Below, piece by piece: positions 13,275 through 21,439 of a DNA stretch of 37,987 nt. The stretch lies in the IMG/VR virus record IMGVR_UViG_3300020455_000039, positions 1-37,987 of that record. One strand, given 5' to 3'. The position numbers were made by a program, and so were the translations under genes. The stretch comes from a virus. Within the stretch, counting starts at the first letter, position 1. Every line of letters begins with the position of its first letter. Below the pieces are notes generated by a model. That model did not search any database and was not told the origin of the DNA. It saw only the letters and a list, made by a program, of their open reading frames with translations.

Positions 13275-15935
13275 ATGTCTGATAGTTATTTCACATTAAA
13301 AGAAAAAATATCATCTTTAGTAAGCCAACAAGCACCTGATTTTGTAAAATCGGATCACTCTGGGTTTACAGATTTTCTTCAAACATATTATATATTTTTA
13401 GAAGCAGCCGAACTTCAACTTACAAATATTTCTGAACAGGACGAAGTATTACTAGAGTCTGATAATGTTGCTTCTTTACAAAAATTAATTTATGAGGATG
13501 CTACAGATGAAACTGGTGATACAATTATATTAGAAGAAAATAGTTTTTTATCAGCATTCAAAAATGGTGAAGTGGTTACAGGTTCTACTACTGGTGCTCA
13601 AGCAACAATATTAAGTACAAATATTTCAGATAAAAGATTGTTTATAACTTCACAATCTAGATTTAAAACTGGTGAAACTATCACAGGTGGCACTTCAGGC
13701 GCAACAGCAACGATAGGTAAATATAGAGCAAATCCTGTACAAAATATTCAACAACTTTTAAATTATGCAGATTCTGATAAAACTGTTTCAGACTTTTTAG
13801 GTGAAATGAGAAAGTCTTTTATGTCAGGTATTACTGATAATTTAGCTGTCTTAACAGATAAAAGAAAAACATTAAAAAATATAAAAGACTTATACAAAGC
13901 AAAAGGAACTAAGAAAGCAAACGAACTATTTTTTAGATTATTATTAAATGAAGAGGCAGATGTTTACTATCCTAATAGAGACTTACTAAAAGCTTCAAGT
14001 GGTGATTGGCAAACTAGAACGATTTTAAGAGCAACACAAACTGCAGGATCGCTACTCAATTTAAAAGGTCAAACAATTACAATGACAACTTCGAGTAGTA
14101 CAGCAACTGCAAGATGTATAGATGTCACCAAATTTATTTTGTCAGGAACAGAGGTATTTGAATTACAGTTAGATAAAAAATCAGTTAATGGTACTTTTAC
14201 AAATGGCGAAAATATTATAGGTATTGATAATACAGATTCGACTTTAACTGCAAAGGGTGTTATAAAAACAATTATAGGTGGATTTAGTATAACGAATGAT
14301 GGGTCTTTATATAATGTTAATGATACAATAACTGTATCAGGTGGTGGTGGAACGGATGCGTCTGCTCGTGTTGAGGCAGTCGGAGTGGGTCCATTAACAG
14401 ATGTATTCGTATCAGCAGGTGGAACAGGTTATGCTGTAGGAGACTCAGTTAGTTTTGATACAACTAACTCTGGTGGTAATACACCTGAGGCTGTGGTGTC
14501 AGTAGTTAATGGAGGTTTTGCACCTGAGACAGGCAGTATTTCAGCATACAGTATGGCTGCAGATGATCATATTGTGTTAGAAGATAATACACAATTTTTG
14601 GATCACTATGCTGGTGATAAAATTGTGCAAGAAACAGGTACGAGTGCAACAAAAGATATTACAGATATAAGAATTGTTAGAACAGGAACAGGATACAGTA
14701 AACCGCCAACAGCAACGGTAACAAGTAGTGGCGGTTCTGGTGCTTCAATACTTGCATATGGTGATGAAATAGGAAAAATTACTGAAACACTATTAATAGA
14801 TCCGGGTGTAAATTACACAGGCTCACCTACAATAACAGTACCTATTAATATGGTAAATACTGCTTTATCAGGAAATGTTACCGTTGATGAAACTTTTACA
14901 GGTGGTACATCAAGTGCTGAAGGAACGGTTACAGGATTTGCAAATAGTATAGTTTCTTTTACCGCAACATCAGGAACTCCTGTCGTAGGCGAAACAATCA
15001 CATATTCAGGTGGTACGACTGGCGTTGTTAAAAAAATAGATCCAGCTACATTAACTGCCACAACTGGCACAGTTGTTGAAACATCAGGAAAGTTTATTAG
15101 TCAAAATGGTTATGCTTCTGAAAAAGCAAAAAGAATACAAGATAGTTTTTATTATCAAGACTATTCTTATGTCATTAAGGTTGGTGAAACAATCGCAAAC
15201 TGGAGAGATTATATTAAGAAAGCAATACACCCATCGGGATTTGCTGTTAGTGGACAAGTTAGAATACAAAATAGAGTAAGTGGACAAATATCAGTTCCTG
15301 TTGAAGGTCTTATTTCTGGTCTTTCACAATCCCCATTATTCTTTACACTAGAACAATTATTCTCTACTGCATTTGGTCGTAGATTAGGAACAGAAACAGA
15401 CGGTTCTACATTAAGAAGTAATCCTGAGAGTGGTGTGGATGCAGCTGACATAGATACAGCATTGGCTGCAACAACAAGAGATATTACAGTAAAACAAAGA
15501 ATAACAGTTAAAGTTGTAGGAGATGGTGCAGATTTAGATTTCAATGTAGGTGGTACACAACAAACAATAGGGTATGCCTATGCAGGACCTAAGGTTAAAA
15601 GCACATTTTTCAATGCCACTAGTGTATTTGATGGTGTCTATAATCAGAAATCAGGAAACTTACCTGGTAATAGTTTAGCCTTTACACAATCGGGTGTTCC
15701 TGTTTCTCAAATAGGGACTGCGGCTGTAGTAAATAATCGTGCATTAACGATAGCAGAATTACAAAATGTATTTGAACAGGTGACAAACGCAAGTATTTCA
15801 GACGCAACAAAGGATACTAGTCCTTTTACTAAATGGAATATTGCAATACCTGCCTATGTTGCACCTACTAGTCTAGGATTTGACACTACTGGTACTACTT
15901 TTGATGATACCACAATAACTTTTGATAAGGCATAA
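13275..15935 (+). CDS. Large baseplate protein in gp7 position (886 aa)
   Basis: The start at 13275 lies 12 nt after gp6. The N-terminal ~60 residues (QQAPDFVKSDHSGFTDFLQTYYIFLEAAE) resemble the opening P-x-F-V-x-x-D-x-x-x-F-x-x-F-L-x-x-Y-Y-x-F-L-E of a large virion protein of marine T4-like phages. Region ~160-230 is helical (FLGEMRKSFMSGITDN...NELFFRLLLNEEADVYYP). Residues ~95-150 and ~560-620 carry GE-x-[IV]-TG-x-T-[ST]-GA repeats, and ~400-530 carry GTGY-type strand repeats. T4 gp7 (1032 aa) follows a similar position, so gp7 is a reasonable but unproven call; the alternative is a lineage-specific wedge or fibre-docking protein. Confidence 0.7.
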   Translation: MSDSYFTLKEKISSLVSQQAPDFVKSDHSGFTDFLQTYYIFLEAAELQLTNISEQDEVLLESDNVASLQKLIYEDATDETGDTIILEENSFLSAFKNGEVVTGSTTGAQATILSTNISDKRLFITSQSRFKTGETITGGTSGATATIGKYRANPVQNIQQLLNYADSDKTVSDFLGEMRKSFMSGITDNLAVLTDKRKTLKNIKDLYKAKGTKKANELFFRLLLNEEADVYYPNRDLLKASSGDWQTRTILRATQTAGSLLNLKGQTITMTTSSSTATARCIDVTKFILSGTEVFELQLDKKSVNGTFTNGENIIGIDNTDSTLTAKGVIKTIIGGFSITNDGSLYNVNDTITVSGGGGTDASARVEAVGVGPLTDVFVSAGGTGYAVGDSVSFDTTNSGGNTPEAVVSVVNGGFAPETGSISAYSMAADDHIVLEDNTQFLDHYAGDKIVQETGTSATKDITDIRIVRTGTGYSKPPTATVTSSGGSGASILAYGDEIGKITETLLIDPGVNYTGSPTITVPINMVNTALSGNVTVDETFTGGTSSAEGTVTGFANSIVSFTATSGTPVVGETITYSGGTTGVVKKIDPATLTATTGTVVETSGKFISQNGYASEKAKRIQDSFYYQDYSYVIKVGETIANWRDYIKKAIHPSGFAVSGQVRIQNRVSGQISVPVEGLISGLSQSPLFFTLEQLFSTAFGRRLGTETDGSTLRSNPESGVDAADIDTALAATTRDITVKQRITVKVVGDGADLDFNVGGTQQTIGYAYAGPKVKSTFFNATSVFDGVYNQKSGNLPGNSLAFTQSGVPVSQIGTAAVVNNRALTIAELQNVFEQVTNASISDATKDTSPFTKWNIAIPAYVAPTSLGFDTTGTTFDDTTITFDKA

Positions 15936-15942
15936 AAATAAT

Positions 15943-15950
15943 TATAAATA
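15943..15950 (+). promoter_or_regulatory. T4-type late promoter box TATAAATA
   Basis: A perfect TATAAATA followed by G, 18 nt before the ATG at 15969. Between them lies a purine-rich AGAGAGAG that can act as ribosome-binding site. This is a conventional late promoter with a short leader, in contrast to the boxes 5-6 nt from an ATG. Confidence 0.75.
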
Positions 15951-15968
15951 GTAAAAAGAGAGAGACAA

Positions 15969-18338
15969 ATGGCAAAACAATCAATTAATCTAGGATCAAG
16001 TGCAAATGATGGTACGGGTACTACTATTCGTGCTGGAGGTGATATAGTTAATGATAACTTTAATGAATTATATACTGCTATAGGAACGGGATCTAACTTA
16101 CAAATTACAGTTTCAGGTGCTTCTAACGGTCAAGCATTAATTTATAGTTCTTCAAATTCAAGATTTGAACCTGCAAACCAATCTGGTGGTCTCTCAGATA
16201 TTGTTGGTGATACTTCACCTCAACTCGGAGGAGACTTAGATGTAAATAGTAATGGTATTATATCTGCAAGTAATGGTAATATTCCTATTACTCCTAACGG
16301 ATCAGGTAAAATTATACTTGACGGATTAGACTGGCCTACAGGTGATGGCTCTGGCGGTCAATTTTTACAGACAAATGGTTCATCACAATTAGCATTTGCT
16401 ACAGTATTACAAAATGTAGCAGAGGATACATCCCCTCAATTAGGTGCAAACTTAGATGTTCAAACTAACGAAATTACTACCTCTACTTCTAATGGAAACA
16501 TAAAATTAAATCCTAATGGTACAGGTGTTGTTGAAGTAAAAGGTGATGGTTCTTCAGCAGATGGTACGGTTCAATTAAACTGCTCTCAAAACTCTCACGG
16601 TATTAAACTTGCGTCACCACCTCATAGTGCAGCTCAATCATACACACTTACATTTCCACAGACTGCACCAGTCGCTAATAAACTTTTACAAACTGATGGT
16701 TCTGGTAATTTATCGTTCTCTTCAGATTTAACCCTTGACTCATTAACAATGTCAGGTAGTGGTAATGTTACCTTTACAGCCGCAACAACACTGGCGCTTA
16801 ATGCAAACACAGGCGGTACGGTTGTTGTTAATGACGGTTCTAATAATGCTGACTTTAGAGTAGAGTCCGATAATGATACTCACATGCTATTTGTTGACGC
16901 TGGTAGTGACCATGTAAACATAAAAGCATCCGCTGATTTAGGGGGTGTGTTAAATGTTGGTGGTACAACTGTTATTCAAACTAATGACAATTCAGACACA
17001 CTTACACTTCAATCAACAGATACTGACGCAGCTATTGGGCCAAATTTAAATCTTTATAGAAATGCTGGTAATGGTGCTGATGCAGATAACTTAGCTACAG
17101 TTGCTTTTGCTGGTAATGACGATGCTGGTAATGCTACAGACTTTGCTAGAATAACTGCACAGATTGATGACGCAAGTAATGGTTCAGAAGATGTCTATTT
17201 ACACCACAGAACTATGGTGAGTGGAACAGAACGATTAAGAATGAGTTTATTACAAGCTGAAACTGTATTTAATGAAGAATCACAAGATATAGATTTCCGA
17301 GTAGAGTCCGATGGTAATGCTAATATGTTATTTGTTGACGCTGGTAATGATAGAGTTGGAATAGGAACTTCTAGTCCAACAACTACCTTATCAGTAAATG
17401 GAGTAATTACACACATAGGCGGCACAGCTTCTTCAACAAGTGATTTAACAACAGGTGGATTACATTTTCACGATAGTTCTACCTCTGCTGGTGATATTAT
17501 GCCAATCACTTTTACTCCTAGTGCAACTGCTGATAGGGCTAGAGCAGGTATAGGGTTTATTTCAGTAAATGCTGGTGGTTCGGCAGGTTTTGCGGCAGAT
17601 ATTGCTTTCTATACTAGAAGTGCCGCAGATGGTACAACATTAGGTACATCAGATGAAAGAATGAGAATTAATGCAGATGGTCAAGTACTTATTGGAGGCA
17701 CTAATGCTACATTCGGTGAACTTGGTATTACCGGTAGCAGCAACGGTGACGCAAATATTGATATGTATGCTAGTGTTGGTTCTAGTGCTCTTGGTAAAGC
17801 AGAAATATTTTTCTCTACCGACTCAAGTTCAGACCATGTATCAATAGCGTCAATAGTTGCACAACAACCAACAGGTGATCAGGCATCAAGAAAAGGTGAA
17901 ATAGTATTTAATGTGGCTGACAATGGCGGACCAGCTGCAGCTTTAACGATAGCAAATAACGGAGTAGTAAGTGGTAACTTAAACGATACTTCAGATGAAA
18001 ACTTAAAGAAAAATATTACAGATTTAGGGGCGTCAACAGATATTATTAAAGCATTGAAACCAAGAAAATTTGACTGGAAACAAACATCGGCTGGATCGAA
18101 TATTGCTGGTTTTGTGGCACAAGAGGTTGCAACAGTAATATCAGACGCTGTAGTTGGTAATGATTATATTGCTACTACTTACTATACTGAAAGTGATGAT
18201 ATACCTAATGGTTATGCGGTTGGTGATATTAAAGATCATGGCGATAAAGGTAAAGCGTTAAACACTACAGCGATACTAGCCCACGCAGTAAAAACCATAC
18301 AAGAATTAGAAGCAAGAATTACAACATTAGAGGGATAG
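15969..18338 (+). CDS. Tail fibre with C-terminal S74 self-cleaving chaperone (789 aa)
   Basis: The opening INLGSSANDGTGTTIRAGGD (residues 5-24) is a common virion-attachment motif. The shaft is beta-rich with repeated blocks: VGDTSPQLGGDLDVNSNG and EDTSPQLGANLDVQTNE, and two copies of DFRVESDxxxxMLFVDAG. The last ~115 residues form an S74 intramolecular chaperone: Ser675 and Lys680 (TSDENLKKNI) form the expected Ser-Lys dyad, followed by KALKPRKFDWK, AGFVAQEV and a C-terminal helix IQELEARITTLEG. S74 domains trimerise the fibre and then cut themselves off. The gene stands between baseplate genes, so the fibre may attach directly to the baseplate. Confidence 0.88.
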   Translation: MAKQSINLGSSANDGTGTTIRAGGDIVNDNFNELYTAIGTGSNLQITVSGASNGQALIYSSSNSRFEPANQSGGLSDIVGDTSPQLGGDLDVNSNGIISASNGNIPITPNGSGKIILDGLDWPTGDGSGGQFLQTNGSSQLAFATVLQNVAEDTSPQLGANLDVQTNEITTSTSNGNIKLNPNGTGVVEVKGDGSSADGTVQLNCSQNSHGIKLASPPHSAAQSYTLTFPQTAPVANKLLQTDGSGNLSFSSDLTLDSLTMSGSGNVTFTAATTLALNANTGGTVVVNDGSNNADFRVESDNDTHMLFVDAGSDHVNIKASADLGGVLNVGGTTVIQTNDNSDTLTLQSTDTDAAIGPNLNLYRNAGNGADADNLATVAFAGNDDAGNATDFARITAQIDDASNGSEDVYLHHRTMVSGTERLRMSLLQAETVFNEESQDIDFRVESDGNANMLFVDAGNDRVGIGTSSPTTTLSVNGVITHIGGTASSTSDLTTGGLHFHDSSTSAGDIMPITFTPSATADRARAGIGFISVNAGGSAGFAADIAFYTRSAADGTTLGTSDERMRINADGQVLIGGTNATFGELGITGSSNGDANIDMYASVGSSALGKAEIFFSTDSSSDHVSIASIVAQQPTGDQASRKGEIVFNVADNGGPAAALTIANNGVVSGNLNDTSDENLKKNITDLGASTDIIKALKPRKFDWKQTSAGSNIAGFVAQEVATVISDAVVGNDYIATTYYTESDDIPNGYAVGDIKDHGDKGKALNTTAILAHAVKTIQELEARITTLEG

Positions 18339-18346
18339 TATAAATG
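18339..18346 (+). promoter_or_regulatory. Weak late-promoter-like box TATAAATG
   Basis: TATAAATG, one base off the consensus, ends 2 nt before the ATG at 18349. GAGGGA (18330-18335) upstream could serve as ribosome-binding site for read-through. The box is too close for a start exactly at the ATG, so this may be chance similarity. Confidence 0.35.
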
Positions 18347-18348
18347 CT

Positions 18349-19887
18349 ATGGCAGAGAAAGAGTACATAGTCACCCTTAAAAAAGGTGTAAATGCTGACG
18401 AGTTCAATTCAGAGATGACAGCCAGTTCTGGCTCAGGAAATATTCCTAATCGTACAGTAGATGTCGCAAACGCAAGAACAAAATCAATCAGAAATACACA
18501 TTATGGTTTAGAAGAATCTGAAGCACAGGATCTTAAAAATGATCCTAGAGTAGAAGATGTTGAAGTTCCACCAGATCAAATTCCTAATGCTGTAATTGGC
18601 CACGATTCTACAAGAACAGGTACATACAATAAAACAACTAGTAGCACAGGTACATTTCAAAACTGGGGATTAATAAGATGTCAAAATCAAACAAATAATT
18701 ACGGTACAGGAACAACAACAAGTGATAATTATAACTTTACAGCAGACGGCACTGGTGTAGATTTCATAGTTCAAGATAGTGGTATTCAAACAGATCATCC
18801 TGAATTTCAAGATAGTGGTGGTTCTAATAGATGGTCAACTTTAAACTGGTATACTGCTTCAGGTGTTTCAGGATCTCAAAATGCAAATCACGATAGAGAC
18901 TATGATGGTCACGGTACTCATTGTGCTGGTATTGCCGTTGGTAAAACTTTTGGTCACGCTCAAGGGGCAAAAATATATGGACAAAAACTTTCAGGTTTAG
19001 AAGGAACAGGAGATACTGGTACAGGTATTTCTATTACAGACGCCTTTGATTGTATAAAAGGTTGGCATAATGCTAAGTCGGGTGCAAGTGCAGGTAGACC
19101 AACAGTCGTAAATATGTCCTGGGGATATAGTACAACTCATAATGATTTACCCTCAGCATTAAATTATCAAGGTGCTGCTAAATCAGGAACTGACATAGAT
19201 AGTTTAGCAGAATTAAGAACATTTAAATATACTGCTTTTCCAGGTTCCGCACCATACAAAACACCTTTACGAGTTGCTTCGGTTGATGCTGATATAGATG
19301 AAATGATAGACGCAGGTATACATATTTGTCATTCTGCTGGTAATAATTATTATGCTCACGATTTAACAACAGGTTCAGATTACAATAACACTTATACAAT
19401 AGGTGCTGGTACAGGATATTATAATAGAGGTTCTTCTCCATATTCAGTAAATGCTTTTAATGTGGGAAATATTGATAGTACTGCTTATAGTTCAACTCAA
19501 GATCAAAAAGCGGAAAATTCAACTAACGGACCTGCGGTAGATATCTATGCCCCAGGTACTTATGTTATGAGTGCTTGTAGTACGACAAATGTTAAAAGTG
19601 GTCAAAACTATTATGCTGATTCTAATTTTAAACAAGTTAATATATCAGGTACTAGTATGTCAGGCCCTCAGGTTGCAGGTATTTTATGTTTATTATTATC
19701 TGTAAACCCGCAACTAACACCTGCAGAATTAAAGACATTAGTACATAGTTTATGCACAACTGATAAAATCTATGATCCCGCAGATGGCAACTTTGCAAAC
19801 TGGAGAAATTTAAACCCAGGTTCTACACCTAAAAGATTTTTGTTCAATCCTTATACAGGTGCGAATGTACTAACAATAACTACTTAA
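18349..19887 (+). CDS. Subtilisin-like serine protease (S8) in the structural block
   Basis: 512 aa with the full S8 catalytic set: Asp143 (FIVQDSGIQTDHPEF), His188 (DGHGTHCAGIAVG), oxyanion Asn332 (HICHSAGNN) and Ser436 (ISGTSMSGPQVAG). The first ~80 residues (EYIVTLKKGVNADEFNSEM... DPRVEDVEVPPDQ) look like an I9-type inhibitor propeptide, normally removed on activation. No signal peptide is visible. It lies between an S74 fibre and the gp8-like gene, with a weak late box. It is either a virion component that cuts host surface protein or a maturation protease for fibres. It is not the T4 prohead protease gp21, which is an unrelated fold. Confidence 0.92.
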   Translation: MAEKEYIVTLKKGVNADEFNSEMTASSGSGNIPNRTVDVANARTKSIRNTHYGLEESEAQDLKNDPRVEDVEVPPDQIPNAVIGHDSTRTGTYNKTTSSTGTFQNWGLIRCQNQTNNYGTGTTTSDNYNFTADGTGVDFIVQDSGIQTDHPEFQDSGGSNRWSTLNWYTASGVSGSQNANHDRDYDGHGTHCAGIAVGKTFGHAQGAKIYGQKLSGLEGTGDTGTGISITDAFDCIKGWHNAKSGASAGRPTVVNMSWGYSTTHNDLPSALNYQGAAKSGTDIDSLAELRTFKYTAFPGSAPYKTPLRVASVDADIDEMIDAGIHICHSAGNNYYAHDLTTGSDYNNTYTIGAGTGYYNRGSSPYSVNAFNVGNIDSTAYSSTQDQKAENSTNGPAVDIYAPGTYVMSACSTTNVKSGQNYYADSNFKQVNISGTSMSGPQVAGILCLLLSVNPQLTPAELKTLVHSLCTTDKIYDPADGNFANWRNLNPGSTPKRFLFNPYTGANVLTITT

Positions 19888-19895
19888 AAAATGTA

Positions 19896-19903
19896 TATAA
19901 ATA
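19896..19903 (+). promoter_or_regulatory. T4-type late promoter box TATAAATA (first of two)
   Basis: A perfect TATAAATA just after the protease stop, 14 nt before the ATG of a 9-codon ORF (19918) that has AGAGAGG as ribosome-binding site, and 65 nt before the gp8-like ATG. Confidence 0.7.
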
Positions 19904-19917
19904 ACTAGAGAGGATTA

Positions 19918-19947
19918 ATGTATAACAGATTGAAAAAATCGTTATAA
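19918..19947 (+). CDS. Possible 9-aa leader peptide between tandem late promoters
   Basis: ATG at 19918 with AGAGAGG 5 nt upstream; product MYNRLKKSL; TAA at 19945-19947 falls inside the second TATAAATA box. Such a short ORF could arise by chance, but the strong ribosome-binding site and placement make a leader peptide worth noting. Confidence 0.3.
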   Translation: MYNRLKKSL

Positions 19948-19950
19948 ATA
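19943..19950 (+). promoter_or_regulatory. T4-type late promoter box TATAAATA (second of two)
   Basis: A perfect TATAAATA followed by G, 18 nt before the ATG at 19969, with TAGGA in the leader. Same spacing as the box at 15943. Confidence 0.75.
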
Positions 19951-19968
19951 GTTTATAGGAATAAAACA

Positions 19969-21429
19969 ATGGCAGCAATAATTACAAACAAATTCAGAAT
20001 AAATAATGCGGAACAATTCGTTGAATCGTTCTCAGAAGCGTCTCCGACTGCGTATTATTTGTTTATAGGTAGACCTCAGGCGTGGTCAACCGATGTGGAT
20101 GTACAAGGAAATTCAATAAATGAAGGAACTGATACTACTCCACCAACACCAAATGACGATATTTCAACTGAGTACTACTCTTATGATGAATTACTCGGTG
20201 CTAAAAAAATAACAAGTTCAGATATTAGTAATGTAATTCAACGAAGAACATGGACTAGTGGTACAACTTATGATATGTATGAACATAATATAAGTGCTTC
20301 AAATACCGCAAATAGTGGTGCAACAAATCTATTTGACTCAAACTTCTATGTAATCAACTCTGCCAATAATGTTTACAAAGTTATTGAGAATGATGGAAAC
20401 ACAGCTTCATCAAACGAACCTACTTCTACATCATCAGCTATATTTTCAACTGCTGATGGATACAGATGGAAATTTATGTATTCATTAACAACATCTGAAG
20501 CAACTAATTTTACTACTACTGACTTTATTCCTGTTTCAACTGATTCAACTGTATCTGCGGCTGCCGTCAATGGTGCTTTAGATACAATTTTAGTAGTAGC
20601 TGGTGGTTCTGGTTATACTTTAAGTTCAGGATCAACAATTTCTGCTATACCTATTCGTGGTGATGGTTCTGGTGGTATTGCTTCGGTAACAATAACAGGT
20701 GGTGCTATTTCAGCTGCTACGATAACAACTGCAGGCACTGGTTATACTTACGCATATATTCGTAATGCAGATATTATTGCTGCAACAAATGCTGCTGGTG
20801 GTGGTTCTGGTGGTAATCTAAATGTTATTATTCCACCTAAAGGTGGTCATGGTAAAGACGCTGTTAAAGAGTTAGGTGGTTTCTTTGTTATGATGAATGT
20901 TGATCTTTCTGGTGCTGAAGGTACTTCAGATATCTTGGCAGCAAATGACTTTAGACAAATTGGTGTAGTAAGAGACCCAACAAATTTTGGTACTACAACT
21001 GTTTCTAGTGCCACAACACTAAGAGGCGTTAATGCGGTATTAATTAATTCGTCACCGACACCAGGAACTTTTGTTGTTGATGAAAAAATTTCACAGGCAA
21101 CTACTGGTGCTGTAGGAAAAGTGGTTAGTTGGGATTCAACAAATAGAATTCTATATTACATACAAACAAGATTCCCAGATTGTGGTGCTGACTCTAGTGG
21201 TAATAGAACAGCATTTAGTGGAACAAATGTGATTACAGGTGCGACTTCAAGTGCAACTGCAACACCTATTGCTAGTTCTTCAACTGTAAACGCTGTTGTA
21301 TTTACATCTGGTTATTCAAATCCAGAAATACAACCTGACTCAGGTGATATTATCTATCTAGAAAATAGAGCACCAATCGCTAGGGCCTCAGATCAAACGG
21401 AAAACATTAAATTAATTATAGAATTCTAA
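19969..21429 (+). CDS. Baseplate wedge protein, gp8-like (486 aa)
   Basis: Opens AAIITNKFRINNAEQFVESF and YYLFIGRPQAW, then IQRRTWTSGTTYDMYEHNIS (~90-108) and YRWKFMYSLTTSEATNF, all typical of the gp8-type wedge protein of marine T4-like phages. T4 gp8 is 334 aa; the extra length is made by GGSGYT/GTGYTYAYI strand repeats (~205-265) and one D-E-K-I-x-x-A-T-T-G-A repeat (~368) shared with neighbouring baseplate proteins. It ends with IIYLENRAPI...ENIKLIIEF, a frequent C-terminus of this family. Served by its own pair of late boxes. The family call rests on recalled motifs, so a homology search would settle it. Confidence 0.72.
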   Translation: MAAIITNKFRINNAEQFVESFSEASPTAYYLFIGRPQAWSTDVDVQGNSINEGTDTTPPTPNDDISTEYYSYDELLGAKKITSSDISNVIQRRTWTSGTTYDMYEHNISASNTANSGATNLFDSNFYVINSANNVYKVIENDGNTASSNEPTSTSSAIFSTADGYRWKFMYSLTTSEATNFTTTDFIPVSTDSTVSAAAVNGALDTILVVAGGSGYTLSSGSTISAIPIRGDGSGGIASVTITGGAISAATITTAGTGYTYAYIRNADIIAATNAAGGGSGGNLNVIIPPKGGHGKDAVKELGGFFVMMNVDLSGAEGTSDILAANDFRQIGVVRDPTNFGTTTVSSATTLRGVNAVLINSSPTPGTFVVDEKISQATTGAVGKVVSWDSTNRILYYIQTRFPDCGADSSGNRTAFSGTNVITGATSSATATPIASSSTVNAVVFTSGYSNPEIQPDSGDIIYLENRAPIARASDQTENIKLIIEF

Positions 21430-21439
21430 GGGAAATATA

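Noticed and set aside
15073-15544. Several frames on both strands within the 886-aa baseplate gene (68, 67 and 111 codons)
   Set aside because: All overlap one another and the real gene; none has start signals.
18349-19887. Prohead maturation protease (gp21)
   Set aside because: The Asp-His-Ser motifs are of the subtilisin S8 family, unrelated in fold to the phage prohead proteases, and there are no capsid genes next to it.
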